64,000 bases of DNA from Pseudomonas sp. R4-35-07. Its GTDB lineage: Bacteria; Pseudomonadota; Gammaproteobacteria; Pseudomonadales; Pseudomonadaceae. A program made the position numbers and the translations under genes. The stretch spans positions 5,580,001 to 5,644,000 of the forward strand of contig NZ_CP027732.1 in the NCBI RefSeq assembly GCF_003852235.1. The letters run 5' to 3'. The notes under the pieces were generated by a model. The model worked only from the letters and a program-made list of their open reading frames with translations, was not told where the DNA came from and made no database searches. This document shows, piece after piece, positions 1 through 8,607 of this stretch (positions within the stretch are counted from its first letter, which is position 1; each line of letters starts with the position of its first letter).

Positions 1-99
1 CTAGACGGAAAGCCTTAAAGCCTACTGCTTCTTCCACCTTGAACTTTCGGGTTCAAGGGCTTAGTCGACAGCGGTTCTGTCGGGGAGCCTGAATTTCCA
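1..99 (+). ncRNA. ssrS: 6S RNA, 3' portion (5' end outside window)
   Basis: The window opens inside 6S RNA, which binds sigma70-RNA polymerase holoenzyme and damps transcription in stationary phase. The stretch GGAAAGCCTTAAA, the hairpin CCTTGAACTTTCGGGTTCAAGG (split here as CCTTGAAC / GTTCAAGG, about 33-54) and the closing strand near 75-95 match the order of elements in the 3' half of E. coli 6S RNA. It lies directly upstream of ygfA, the conserved ssrS-ygfA arrangement. The 5' half is not in the window. Confidence 0.88.
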
Positions 100-103
100 A
101 ACT

Positions 104-133
104 CAATGCCAGTCCCAGGACTGGCATTGTTTT
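104..133 (+). terminator. Rho-independent terminator after 6S RNA
   Basis: A perfect 12-bp stem (CAATGCCAGTCC / GGACTGGCATTG) with a CA loop is followed by a T run. It sits between the 6S RNA 3' end and ygfA, and probably lets part of the transcription through to ygfA. Confidence 0.8.
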
Positions 134-148
134 ATGAGCCGAAAAGCC

Positions 149-778
149 ATGACCCAACCTGCGCCGCTTTCCCGTCCGCAACTTCGACGCATGTTGCGCA
201 ACGCCCGCCGCGCCCTCACGCCCCGCGAGCAGCGCCAGGCCGCCTGCGGCCTGTATCGGCAACTGGCACAGCACCCGCTGTTTCGCAGGGCCAAACATAT
301 TTCCTTATATTTACCGACGGACGGCGAAATCGATCCGCGCCTGCTGCTGCGCGCTGCCCAGCGCCGGGGTAAGGCCACCTACCTGCCCGTACTGAGTGCG
401 TGGCCACGTACCAAGATGGTGTTCCAACGCGTGCGGCCTGGGGATAAGTTGTTGCCCAACCGCTTTCGCATTCTGGAGCCACGGGCCAATGCCCGGTGCC
501 AACGCAAGGTGTGGGCGCTGGACCTGGTGCTGCTGCCGCTGGTGGGGTTCGATAATGAGGGCGGGCGATTGGGCATGGGAGGCGGATTCTATGACCGCAG
601 CCTGGCCTACCTTGCCAGGCGAAAAAACTGGCGCAAGCCGACGCTGTTGGGGCTGGCCCATGAATGTCAGCAAGTCGATCGCCTGGCGCAGGCGAGCTGG
701 GACGTGCCGCTGGCGGGCACTGTCACCGATAAGCAATGGTTTGTCGCAGAAACGTCGCAGGAACCGCGACGCGTTTAA
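149..778 (+). CDS. ygfA: 5-formyltetrahydrofolate cyclo-ligase
   Basis: Converts 5-formyl-THF to 5,10-methenyl-THF with ATP in the cytoplasm, recycling folinate; in many bacteria it is cotranscribed with 6S RNA. The 209-residue product has the family's HISLYLPTDGEIDPR segment and the glycine-rich GGRLGMGGGFYDRSLA signature near residues 137-152. I chose the ATG at 149 (MTQPAPLSRP); an in-frame ATG at 134 would add five residues but overlaps the tail of the terminator. Neither start has a strong Shine-Dalgarno sequence. Confidence 0.92.
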   Translation: MTQPAPLSRPQLRRMLRNARRALTPREQRQAACGLYRQLAQHPLFRRAKHISLYLPTDGEIDPRLLLRAAQRRGKATYLPVLSAWPRTKMVFQRVRPGDKLLPNRFRILEPRANARCQRKVWALDLVLLPLVGFDNEGGRLGMGGGFYDRSLAYLARRKNWRKPTLLGLAHECQQVDRLAQASWDVPLAGTVTDKQWFVAETSQEPRRV

Positions 779-785
779 AACCGTG

Positions 786-932
786 TTAACGCTTGAATTG
801 CTGTTGCACAGGCGAGAGTTCAACTGGCGCATCGGTCTTGTTCGACCACAGGCTCTGGGCATACCCGGTGGTCACGACGCCCAGACCAAACAAAATTACC
901 AAAATCCATAGTAAATCCGGTTTACGTTGCAT
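786..932 (-). CDS. 48-residue predicted single-pass membrane protein
   Basis: A short reading frame starts MQRKPDLLWILVILFGLGV and ends VQQQFKR. A GGGGGG ribosome site lies about 7 nt before the ATG. Residues 7-25 form a hydrophobic segment after a basic N-terminus, followed by a polar 20-residue tail, so it is probably an inner-membrane miniprotein with its tail outside. It is convergent with ygfA and sits 7 nt beyond its stop. I recall short proteins of this kind in other Pseudomonas but cannot name a function. Confidence 0.6.
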   Translation of the reverse strand: MQRKPDLLWILVILFGLGVVTTGYAQSLWSNKTDAPVELSPVQQQFKR

Positions 933-1126
933 CGATTGCCCCCCTTCAGGCACCTCGTACACGATGACAACAACGTTCCAAAGTAGTCCGTTGCGGCTGT
1001 ACCAAGCTTAAAAGCCGGCATTCTGCGGTAACGTGAACCAACACGCAAACCTTGACGCCAACCGACTGTCGGTTTGTCATGGCATTGCCCGACAACTTGC
1101 CCAATGCCTTTCTCAGGAGCCCCGAA

Positions 1127-1576
1127 ATGGCCTACTGGCTGATGAAATCCGAGCCCGACGAGCTCTCCATCAACGACCTGGAAAAGCTCGGCAACACGCG
1201 CTGGGACGGGGTTCGCAACTACCAGGCGCGCAATTTCCTGCGCGCCATGGCGGTGTGCGATGAGTTTTTCTTCTATCACTCCAGTTGTCCGGAGCCGGGT
1301 ATTGCCGGTATCGGCAAAATTATCCAGGCCGCCTACCCCGACCCCACCGCGCTGGAACCGGACAGCCATTATTTCGACGCCAAGGCCAGCGCGGAGAAAA
1401 ATCCGTGGAGTGCTATCAATGTGGCGCACGTCCAGACGTTTCCCAAAGTACTGGGCCTGGGCTACCTGAAACAGCAAGCCTCCCTCGCCGAGTTGCCACT
1501 GGTGCAGAAGGGCAGCCGGCTTTCGGTGATGTCGGTCACGCCGGAGCAGTGGGCTGCGATTCTTCGACTGCTTTAA
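1127..1576 (+). CDS. EVE domain-containing protein
   Basis: The 149-residue protein is essentially one EVE domain, a PUA-like fold thought to bind modified nucleobases in DNA or RNA. It starts MAYWLMKSEPDELSINDLEK, the typical EVE opening, and continues with GVRNYQARNFLRAM and FFYHSS, both characteristic of the family. The ATG at 1127 is preceded by AGGAG at good spacing; an upstream in-frame start at 1052 lacks this. The function in Pseudomonas is not established. Confidence 0.88.
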   Translation: MAYWLMKSEPDELSINDLEKLGNTRWDGVRNYQARNFLRAMAVCDEFFFYHSSCPEPGIAGIGKIIQAAYPDPTALEPDSHYFDAKASAEKNPWSAINVAHVQTFPKVLGLGYLKQQASLAELPLVQKGSRLSVMSVTPEQWAAILRLL

Positions 1577-1898
1577 CTGTTCCGATGCTGTTGCTATCAG
1601 GCGGCAGTATGCCACTGGACCGGGATGCAGGGTATGTGTGATGTACCGGACTTACTGGCGCGGGGATTGACTGTTGTTTTTTTGCGGTGGCGCTGTCGCG
1701 GTTCAGGAGAAGTCTTGGCTCTTGAGACAAGCATCTAAGACCCTTCGGTTATAAAAAGAAAAGAAATCAGAAAAAACAACATAAAGAACTGTCACTTATG
1801 ACAGTAGCTGGCTCTTTCTCCTTAGTGCTTACTTTGGCGTAACGGTTGCCACCGAAAACTTGAGCAACTGGTCACACTCATTACTTCAGGGAATAGCC
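1577..1898 (+). other. Gene-free interval, A+T-rich second half
   Basis: No supportable gene is seen. From about 1740 the sequence becomes A+T-rich and contains a perfect 7-bp inverted repeat ACTGTCA-CTTA-TGACAGT at 1788-1805, which could be an operator or short hairpin. The interval leads into the equally atypical gene at 1899 and probably holds its promoter. Confidence 0.45.
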
Positions 1899-2306
1899 AT
1901 GCCTGACATAACGACATCCAAACACTCCGAATGTGGCGATATTACTACCATCACTATCGATAAAAACAACCCCACGGGAATAATGACCGTAACAGGAGAA
2001 TATCCATCATGGGGATTCAAGGGCGACATAGAGGTTGAGTACGCTGCTTCTGGAAGTGTATTCACCCTTAAAACTCGAAGGTATAGATTCAGCGGTGCGA
2101 ACCAAGGGCAGAACCAGAGATTCGAAGTTGAGTTCGGTCCAATATTGGCGATAGATCCAATACAGGGTGGACAATGGATTAATTGGCCTTCATCTATGGA
2201 GAGGCCCTATTATCCTCCGGGGATGATTTTTACATTTTTATTCAACTTCCATGTTGAACCATGTGGGGTAACCAGATACGACAAGAGATTCGTGGTTTTC
2301 CAATAA
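1899..2306 (+). CDS. Orphan protein of unknown function
   Basis: A 135-residue protein beginning MPDITTSKHSECGDITTITI, preceded by CAGGGAA 8 nt before the ATG; an upstream TTG at 1860 is less likely. There is no signal peptide or membrane segment. The sequence alternates short hydrophobic and charged stretches rich in Gly, Thr and aromatic residues (YPSWGFKGDIEVEYAASG), suggesting a small beta-sandwich. Base composition is visibly A+T-richer than its neighbours, with codons such as ATA and AGA, which points to acquisition by transfer. I do not recognise the family. Confidence 0.65.
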   Translation: MPDITTSKHSECGDITTITIDKNNPTGIMTVTGEYPSWGFKGDIEVEYAASGSVFTLKTRRYRFSGANQGQNQRFEVEFGPILAIDPIQGGQWINWPSSMERPYYPPGMIFTFLFNFHVEPCGVTRYDKRFVVFQ

Positions 2307-2326
2307 TTACTTCAATTGTAAACACC

Positions 2327-2365
2327 AACGAGCCTGCGGCTTGTCACGCAAGCCGCAGGCTCGTT
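2327..2365 (-). terminator. Long hairpin between convergent genes
   Basis: A 16-bp perfect stem (AACGAGCCTGCGGCTT and its complement) with a 7-nt loop lies between the convergent genes at 1899 and 2375. The minus-strand side has only weak T runs (TTGGTGTTT), so it may act as an intrinsic terminator or as a transcript-end stabiliser for both genes. Confidence 0.65.
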
Positions 2366-2374
2366 AATCAGCAG

Positions 2375-2782
2375 TTACTGAATAATCAAGTTATTGAACA
2401 ACAAATCCTCCACCATCGGCTTGCCCGTCTCGTCATTCATCACTTGCTGGGTTTGCTTAAGAGCTTCCTGACGCAGCTTTTCCTTACCTTCGACGCTGCT
2501 CATGGCTTCGTTGGTCTGCTGGGTAAACAGTGCCACCAGCTGGTTGCGAATCAACGCATCGTTGGCTTTGACCGCTGCGGCGGCTTCGGTACCGGTGACG
2601 CGCAGGGCGATGTCGGCCTTGTACACCTTGAGCTTGGCCGTGCCATCCAGCCCGTAGTTGCCCACGAATGGCGGGGTAAGGCTGATATAGCTGACTTTCG
2701 GCGCCTCGCCCTCTTTGGCTTCTTCGGCCAGGGCCGCCATCGGCAAGGTCAGGGCCAGCATCAACAGGATCCACGCTTTCAC
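2375..2782 (-). CDS. FliL-like exported protein (flagellar basal body-associated FliL family)
   Basis: A 135-residue protein with a signal peptide (MKAWILLMLALTLPMAALA) followed by a FliL-type domain: the VSYISLTPPFVGNY opening, the KLKVYKADIALRV strand and the C-terminal segment with conserved DLLFNNLIIQ. True FliL is anchored in the membrane near the motor; this paralogue lies away from flagellar genes and may be periplasmic. Its role outside flagella is unknown. It is convergent with the orphan gene and ends at the hairpin at 2327-2365. Confidence 0.85.
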   Translation of the reverse strand: MKAWILLMLALTLPMAALAEEAKEGEAPKVSYISLTPPFVGNYGLDGTAKLKVYKADIALRVTGTEAAAAVKANDALIRNQLVALFTQQTNEAMSSVEGKEKLRQEALKQTQQVMNDETGKPMVEDLLFNNLIIQ

Positions 2783-2932
2783 AGTTCATTCCTCGAATTC
2801 GGTTGCCGGGTAGCATAACGCTAGCAAGGCTGAGCACAAGCTTATGGGGGCTTATCAGGCGCGGGCATGCTCGTTGACCCACGGGCGTACCCTCCTACAC
2901 TTATCGGCCACGACGCCAAAAGGAATAGTCCG

Positions 2933-3910
2933 ATGAAAGCTGTGCTGTGCAAAGCCTTCGGCCCCGCCGAAAACCTGGTGCTGGAAGAGATCGCCAGCCC
3001 TGCGATCAAGCAGAACGAAATCCTGCTGGACGTGCACGCGGCCGGGGTGAATTTCCCGGACACCCTGATTATCGAAGGCAAGTACCAGTTCAAGCCGCCC
3101 TTCCCGTTTTCGCCGGGTGGCGAAGCGGCGGGCGTGGTGAGTGAGGTCGGGGAGAAGGTCAGTCACTTGAAAGTCGGTGATCGTGTAATGGCCTTGACCG
3201 GCTGGGGCAGCTTTGCCGAGCAGGTCGCGGTGCCGGGCTATAACGTGCTGCCGATCCCGCCGAGCATGGACTTCAACACCGCCGCCGCCTTCAGCATGAC
3301 CTACGGCACCTCGATGCACGCACTGAAACAGCGGGCCAACCTGCAACCCGGCGAAACCCTGTTGGTGCTCGGCGCTTCCGGTGGCGTGGGCCTGGCCGCC
3401 GTGGAAATCGGCAAGGCCATGGGCGCCCGGGTGATCGCCGCCGCCAGCAGCGCCGACAAGCTCGCGGTGGCTAAGGCGGCCAGCGCCGATGAGCTGATCA
3501 ACTACAGCGAAGCCAGCCTCAAGGACGAGGTCAAGCGCCTGACCGGTGGCAACGGCGCCGATGTGATCTACGATCCCGTGGGTGGCGACCTGTTTGACCA
3601 GGCCATCCGCTCGATCGCCTGGAACGGCCGCTTGTTGGTGGTGGGCTTTGCCAGCGGGCGCATCCCGGAACTGCCGGTGAACCTGGCACTGCTCAAGGGC
3701 GCGGCGGTGGTGGGGGTGTTCTGGGGTTCGTTTGCCCAGCGTCAGCCACAGGACAATGCGGCGAATTTTCAGCAACTGTTCACCTGGTATGGCGAGGGCA
3801 AGTTGAAGCCGTTGGTGTCGCAGGTGTATCCGCTGGCGCAGGCTGCGCAGGCTATTAACGACCTGGGGCAACGCAAGGCGGTGGGCAAGGTGGTCGTTCA
3901 AACCCGCTGA
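2933..3910 (+). CDS. NADPH:quinone oxidoreductase family protein
   Basis: A zinc-free medium-chain dehydrogenase/reductase of 325 residues that likely reduces quinones or enals with NADPH. The N-terminal GroES-like domain (MKAVLCKAFGPAENLVLEEI) is followed by a Rossmann nucleotide-binding motif, LVLGASGGVGLAAVEIGKA, near residues 143-161. The cysteines of zinc-binding alcohol dehydrogenases are absent. The ATG at 2933 follows AAAGGAA at good spacing; an upstream in-frame start at 2867 lies in noncoding-looking sequence. Confidence 0.88.
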   Translation: MKAVLCKAFGPAENLVLEEIASPAIKQNEILLDVHAAGVNFPDTLIIEGKYQFKPPFPFSPGGEAAGVVSEVGEKVSHLKVGDRVMALTGWGSFAEQVAVPGYNVLPIPPSMDFNTAAAFSMTYGTSMHALKQRANLQPGETLLVLGASGGVGLAAVEIGKAMGARVIAAASSADKLAVAKAASADELINYSEASLKDEVKRLTGGNGADVIYDPVGGDLFDQAIRSIAWNGRLLVVGFASGRIPELPVNLALLKGAAVVGVFWGSFAQRQPQDNAANFQQLFTWYGEGKLKPLVSQVYPLAQAAQAINDLGQRKAVGKVVVQTR

Positions 3911-3928
3911 CCAATGTGAAATGCAGTC

Positions 3929-4024
3929 AAATGTGGGAGGGGGCTTGCCCCCGATTGCAGTGGATCAGTTGACACATATGTTGACTGAACCACCGCTATC
4001 GGGGGCAAGCCCCCTCCCACATTT
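3929..4024. repeat. REP doublet (REPIN), GTGGGAGGGGGCTTG family, copy 1
   Basis: Two inverted REP units, each starting ATGTGGGAGGGGGCTTG with a GC-rich internal palindrome, flank a ~45-nt spacer. This is the common P. fluorescens-group REPIN layout. Such doublets are thought to be mobilised by a RAYT transposase encoded elsewhere. It follows the oxidoreductase stop and may also end or stabilise its transcript. Confidence 0.92.
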
Positions 4025-4078
4025 GGATCTCCAGCGCCTGCAGAATCCACTTACGACCACAACTTATCTATTCGCGAC

Positions 4079-4096
4079 ATGTTCATAAGAGAACAT
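4079..4096. promoter_or_regulatory. Inverted repeat ATGTTC-N6-GAACAT upstream of glpT
   Basis: A perfect 6-bp dyad with a 6-nt spacer lies about 110 nt before the glpT start in an otherwise gene-free leader, as expected for a dimeric regulator site. The protein that binds it is unknown. Confidence 0.4.
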
Positions 4097-4142
4097 GCAA
4101 TTGCTTTGATTTCCTGTGTTTGCAGATAAGAGGCGATGCTAT

Positions 4143-4156
4143 TTTCGGTAACGAAA
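4143..4156. promoter_or_regulatory. Inverted repeat TTTCG-GTAA-CGAAA upstream of glpT, candidate GlpR operator
   Basis: A perfect dyad lies about 50 nt before the glpT ATG, in the position of a repressor operator. Glycerol-3-phosphate transport genes in Pseudomonas are controlled by the DeoR-family repressor GlpR, so GlpR is the natural candidate. The assignment rests on position and symmetry only. Confidence 0.4.
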
Positions 4157-4204
4157 CTGTAACATTCGCATCCGCAGTCAAAACAAGAAATCTGGAGCTC
4201 TTGA

Positions 4205-5542
4205 ATGTTTGCTTTCTTTCGCCCTGCCGCACATCAGGCGCCCCTGCCTGAAGAAAAAATAGACACAACCTACCGACGGCTGCGCTGGCAGATCTTCGCC
4301 GGTATTTTCATCGGTTACGCCGGCTACTACCTGCTGCGCAAAAACTTCTCCCTGGCCATGCCCTACCTGATCGACGAGGGTTACACCCGTGGTGAACTGG
4401 GCCTGGCGATGTCGGCCATCGCGATTGCCTACGGCCTGTCCAAGTTCCTCATGGGCTTGGTGTCCGACCGCTCCAACCCGCGCTACTTCCTGCCCTTCGG
4501 CCTGCTGGTTTCAGCCGGGGTGATGTTCATTTTCGGTTTCGCGCCGTGGGCAACGTCCAGCGTGACCATGATGTTCATTTTGCTGTTCATCAACGGTTGG
4601 GCCCAGGGCATGGGCTGGCCACCGAGTGGGCGGACCATGGTGCACTGGTGGTCGCAGAAGGAACGCGGCGGCGTGGTATCGGTGTGGAACGTGGCGCACA
4701 ACGTCGGCGGCGGCCTGATCGGCCCGCTGTTCCTGTTGGGCATGGCCTGGTTCAACGACTGGCATGCGGCATTTTACGTGCCGGCCACGGTGGCGCTGGC
4801 AGTGGCGGCGTTTGCCTTCATCACCATGCGTGACACCCCGCAATCGGTCGGCTTGCCGCCTATCGAAAAGTACAAGAACGACTACCCGGAAGGCTACGAC
4901 GCCAGCCACGAAGACGAATTCAGCGCCAAGGAAATCTTCGTCAAGTACGTGCTGCGCAACAAAATGCTGTGGTACATCGCGTTCGCCAACGTGTTCGTCT
5001 ACTTGCTGCGCTACGGCGTACTGGACTGGGCGCCGACCTACTTGAAAGAAGCCAAGCATTTCACAGTCGACAAGTCGTCGTGGGCGTATTTCTTCTACGA
5101 GTGGGCCGGTATCCCGGGCACGCTGCTGTGTGGCTGGATGTCGGACAAGATCTTCCGTGGCAATCGCGGCCTGACCGGCATCGTGTTCATGGCGCTGGTG
5201 ACCGTGGCGACCCTGGTTTACTGGCTTAACCCGCCGGGCAATCCTACGGTCGACATGATCGCTCTGGTTTCCATCGGCTTCCTGATCTACGGCCCGGTGA
5301 TGCTGATCGGCCTGCAGGCGCTGGAACTGGCACCGAAGAAAGCCGCCGGTACGGCTGCGGGTTTCACCGGCCTGTTCGGCTACCTGGGCGGTTCGGTGGC
5401 CGCGAGTGCGGCGATGGGCTACACCGTGGACCACTTCGGCTGGGACGGTGGTTTCGTGCTGCTGATCGGCGCATGCGTCTTGGCGATTGCCTTCCTGATC
5501 CCAACGCTGTGGCACACCAACAGCGTCAGCTCGGCGCGTTAA
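4205..5542 (+). CDS. glpT: Glycerol-3-phosphate transporter (MFS, OPA family)
   Basis: A 445-residue inner-membrane antiporter that imports sn-glycerol 3-phosphate in exchange for phosphate. The twelve hydrophobic segments, the Arg-rich [13 protein letters not shown] motif near the start (substrate-binding Arg) and [14 protein letters not shown] match the GlpT/UhpT family; length is normal. The ATG is preceded by TGGAG. The stop overlaps the stop of the convergent cyclotransferase gene by four bases. Two upstream dyads suggest repressor control. Confidence 0.93.
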   Translation: MFAFFRPAAHQAPLPEEKIDTTYRRLRWQIFAGIFIGYAGYYLLRKNFSLAMPYLIDEGYTRGELGLAMSAIAIAYGLSKFLMGLVSDRSNPRYFLPFGLLVSAGVMFIFGFAPWATSSVTMMFILLFINGWAQGMGWPPSGRTMVHWWSQKERGGVVSVWNVAHNVGGGLIGPLFLLGMAWFNDWHAAFYVPATVALAVAAFAFITMRDTPQSVGLPPIEKYKNDYPEGYDASHEDEFSAKEIFVKYVLRNKMLWYIAFANVFVYLLRYGVLDWAPTYLKEAKHFTVDKSSWAYFFYEWAGIPGTLLCGWMSDKIFRGNRGLTGIVFMALVTVATLVYWLNPPGNPTVDMIALVSIGFLIYGPVMLIGLQALELAPKKAAGTAAGFTGLFGYLGGSVAASAAMGYTVDHFGWDGGFVLLIGACVLAIAFLIPTLWHTNSVSSAR

Positions 5543-6192
5543 CCGCCTGAGCAATCCTTTGCACAACGCTTGAGCCGCGCCTCCAGGTTTTTATCTGGCA
5601 TGGCGTGGCTACGCAGGGCGTTCACGGTCTGCTCGACATAATCACGAGTGGTGCCGTAACGCCCGCAAGCGCTTTGCAGCACATGATTGAGCACAATATC
5701 GGGCAAGTTGCCGGCATAGCTGGGCAAGTGCCGCTCAAGCACAAACCCCAACGCCTGTACCTGGCTGCCATCTTCCAGCCGGCAACTGAGCCAGTGCGGT
5801 CGATAGGACGGGTAAGGCATCTCGCGTTGCCACAACGCATAAAGCGAAGCCTCCAACTGATCTTCCGGCAAGCGGTAAGCAAACCCGCTGCACGAGCCGC
5901 CTCGATCCAGCCCGAACACCAAGCCCGGCAACTCCGGCGTGCCCCGGTGCTCGTGGGACCACAAGTACAAGCCCCGATGATAACCATGGACCCGCGCTCG
6001 CACCCGCTCGGTGGATGAACATTCCGGGCGCCAGATCAGCGAACCATATGCAAATAGCCAGACCGGCCCACCCTTGTGCCGAGCCATGGTGGCCTGCATT
6101 GAGCTCATCAATTGTTCGTGAGTGAGTTGCGGCCCCAAGTCGAGCCGCGGAGGGTAAGCCAACTGCAAAAGATCGGTTTCAATGGCGGTCAT
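5539..6192 (-). CDS. ChaC-like gamma-glutamylcyclotransferase
   Basis: A 217-residue cytosolic enzyme expected to cleave glutathione or other gamma-glutamyl compounds to 5-oxoproline. The substrate loop [13 protein letters not shown] near residues 43-55 and the LWQREM segment with the presumed catalytic Glu are typical of ChaC proteins. The C-terminal region ([15 protein letters not shown]) also matches. It lies just downstream of the TonB-dependent receptor on the same strand, with a 27-nt gap, but a functional link is not evident. Confidence 0.88.
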   Translation of the reverse strand: MTAIETDLLQLAYPPRLDLGPQLTHEQLMSSMQATMARHKGGPVWLFAYGSLIWRPECSSTERVRARVHGYHRGLYLWSHEHRGTPELPGLVFGLDRGGSCSGFAYRLPEDQLEASLYALWQREMPYPSYRPHWLSCRLEDGSQVQALGFVLERHLPSYAGNLPDIVLNHVLQSACGRYGTTRDYVEQTVNALRSHAMPDKNLEARLKRCAKDCSGG

Positions 6193-6219
6193 GGCGAAAA
6201 GCGATGCGCCTCCTATGTA

Positions 6220-8607
6220 TTACCAGTTGTAAGCGACTTTACCGTAATAAAACGCGCCGCTGTAACCGTACGGCGAAAAAGTGCTGTAGGCGAGATTGCC
6301 ACCACTGCTGGCGTAGGCATTGACCTTCTCGGGGTATTTGTCGGTGACGTTGTCGCCACCAAGGGTGAAAGTCCAGTTCTTCAATTTGTAATCCGCCGAC
6401 AGGTCGAGCACCCAGGCCGCCTTGAAGGTCTGGTCGTTGACCTTGTCCGCCTGGTAGCTGGTGAACTCACCATAGCGCACCAGGTTGCTGTGCAGCGCCC
6501 ACTGGCCGAAGGTGAAATCGTTGCCCAGGCTCAGCTTGTGCTGGGGGGTGGTGTCACCGAGCAAACCGATGCGCTCGCGACGGTCCACCCGCACCAGGTT
6601 GGCGCCCAGACTGTCGAGGACCGCCGGGTTGGCTTTCACGTCGGTGACTTTGGTGTGGTTGTAGTTGTAGCCCACGGTGCTGTTCCAGCGGATACCGTTA
6701 TCGAACTGATAGCGATAGTTGGCCACCAGGTCGATGCCGTCGGTGCTGGTGTCGGTGGCATTGGTGAAGTAACGCGCGGTGGTGTAGTTGATATTGCCGA
6801 CCCCGTTGGCTTGCAGGTAGGCAACCGTCGCCGGGTTGAGCGCGAGGTTGGACGACAGGCTGATGCGGTCACGTATGTCGATGCGATACACATCCAGCGT
6901 CACCGTCAGGTCGTCGGCAGGCTCCAGCACCAGGCCAAGGCTGTAGTTGCGTGACTTCTCGGCCTTGAGGTCTTCGGCGCCGAGCAGTCGCGCCACCTGG
7001 CTGTTAGCCGGGAACGTGCCGGCCTCCTGGATCGTGTTGCCGATCAACTGCGACGAGGTATAGGCGAAATTCTGCTGAGCCAGGGACGGCGCGCGAAAGC
7101 CGTTGGAAATGCTGCCGCGCAACGCCACTTGCGGGGTGAAGTCATAACGGGCCGACAGCGAACCGCTGAAATTGGAGCCAAAATCGCTGTAGTCCTCATG
7201 GCGCACGGCAGCCGAGGCGCTGAGTTTTTCGGTGAAGTTGGTTTCCAGGTCCAGATATTGCGCCCAGTTATGCCGGGTGCTGGTGCCCGCATCCGCATCG
7301 CGGAAGCCGCCGAGGCCCGAGCTGCCGGTCTGGTAGTAGGACGCGGGCTCCCCTGCTTCGATTTGATAGCTCTGATGCAGGTATTCACCGCCAAACGCCA
7401 CGGAAACCGGGTACGGCAGAAAGCCCAGGTCAAACTCCCGGGACAGGTCCAGGCTGACTTGCTTCTGATCGTTGCTCAAGGTGCCGTTGTTGAATTTGCG
7501 CGGCGTGCCCAGGCCCAGGGACGTATTGATGGTTTCAGTGCCCAGTTCATACTGGTTCTTGCCGTAGTTGGCCGACAAATCGTAGTGCCAGTCGTAAGCC
7601 AGCAGACCACGCAAACCGGCCACCAGTGAGGTGTCTTCCAGGTTACCCTTGATCAGCGGCAGGTAGCCGTTAGGGTTGAGCGCCGCAATATTGTTGGACG
7701 CATTGCTCGCCCGATAGAACGCTGCCGTTTCGCCACGCCGCTTGCTGTAGCCGCCGAAGGTGTAGAACTCGGCCGCATCGTTGAAGGCATATTCGGCGTT
7801 GAACTGGAACTTGCCTTCATTGGTGGCAGGCTCGCCCTGACGGAACACACGCTGACCGTAGGTGGTAGAGCCGATGCTGCCGGGGCGGTAATCATTACCT
7901 GCGCGATTGGTGTAATCGTTGTCGGCGCCTTCGGCCGAGAGGTTGATAAAGCCATTGTCGCCCAATGCGAGGCCGGTGTTGCCACTGACAGTGCGCTGGA
8001 TTCCGTCGCCCTTCTTGTATTCACCGAACTTGGTGGAGACGGAGCCGCCATGGTCGGCATGCTTGAGGATCACGTTGATCACCCCGGCGATCGCATCGGA
8101 GCCGTAACGTGCAGAGGCGCCATCACGCAGCACTTCGATGTGGTCGACTGCCGAGAGCGGGATCGCGTTCAAGTCTGCCGGTGCAGAACCACGGCCCACC
8201 GCTCCGCCGAGATTGACGAAGGCACTGGTGTGACGGCGCTTGCCGTTAACCAGCACCAGCACCTGGTCCGGCGACAGGCCGCGCAACTGCGCCGGGCGCA
8301 CCAGTTCGGCGCCATCGACCAGGCTTGGCCGGGGAAAGTTGATCGATGGAATCAGGCGCGCCAACACGGCGCCCAATTCGTCGGAGCCGGTGCTGCGCAG
8401 GGTTTCGCCGGAGATCACGTCGATAGGCGACAACGAAGCGCTGGCAGTGCGCTCCTGAGCGCGGGTACCGGTAACGATCACAGCGTCGAGCCTGGGCGCT
8501 TCGGCGGCAGGCGTTTCGTCTGCCAGGACGGGATTGAACCCCACAGCGGTCAGCAAATTGGCCGACAAAATCGCTGAGTACAGCGCGTGTTTCTTGTAAC
8601 TCCCCAT
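6220..8607 (-). CDS. TonB-dependent outer-membrane receptor, substrate unknown
   Basis: A 795-residue receptor. A signal peptide ends near LADETPA, a TonB box DAVIVTG lies at about residues 41-47, and a plug domain follows (VLVLVNGKRRHTSAFVNL, ending GVINVILK). The rest is a beta-barrel closing in the aromatic C-terminus KVAYNW. It should import a siderophore, metal complex or other scarce ligand using TonB energy. No siderophore synthesis, FecIR-type sigma/anti-sigma pair or transporter is adjacent. It is divergent from the outer-membrane protein gene at 8937, and a weak Fur-like site lies between them. Confidence 0.9.
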   Translation of the reverse strand: MGSYKKHALYSAILSANLLTAVGFNPVLADETPAAEAPRLDAVIVTGTRAQERTASASLSPIDVISGETLRSTGSDELGAVLARLIPSINFPRPSLVDGAELVRPAQLRGLSPDQVLVLVNGKRRHTSAFVNLGGAVGRGSAPADLNAIPLSAVDHIEVLRDGASARYGSDAIAGVINVILKHADHGGSVSTKFGEYKKGDGIQRTVSGNTGLALGDNGFINLSAEGADNDYTNRAGNDYRPGSIGSTTYGQRVFRQGEPATNEGKFQFNAEYAFNDAAEFYTFGGYSKRRGETAAFYRASNASNNIAALNPNGYLPLIKGNLEDTSLVAGLRGLLAYDWHYDLSANYGKNQYELGTETINTSLGLGTPRKFNNGTLSNDQKQVSLDLSREFDLGFLPYPVSVAFGGEYLHQSYQIEAGEPASYYQTGSSGLGGFRDADAGTSTRHNWAQYLDLETNFTEKLSASAAVRHEDYSDFGSNFSGSLSARYDFTPQVALRGSISNGFRAPSLAQQNFAYTSSQLIGNTIQEAGTFPANSQVARLLGAEDLKAEKSRNYSLGLVLEPADDLTVTLDVYRIDIRDRISLSSNLALNPATVAYLQANGVGNINYTTARYFTNATDTSTDGIDLVANYRYQFDNGIRWNSTVGYNYNHTKVTDVKANPAVLDSLGANLVRVDRRERIGLLGDTTPQHKLSLGNDFTFGQWALHSNLVRYGEFTSYQADKVNDQTFKAAWVLDLSADYKLKNWTFTLGGDNVTDKYPEKVNAYASSGGNLAYSTFSPYGYSGAFYYGKVAYNW

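Noticed and set aside
134..148. Upstream ATG for ygfA
   Set aside because: It begins in the tail of the 6S RNA terminator and adds five non-conserved residues; the ATG at 149 fits the family N-terminus better.
2375..2782. Evidence for a flagellar gene cluster from the FliL-like gene
   Set aside because: No other flagellar gene occurs in the window; this is a stand-alone FliL paralogue found at the same place in other pseudomonads.
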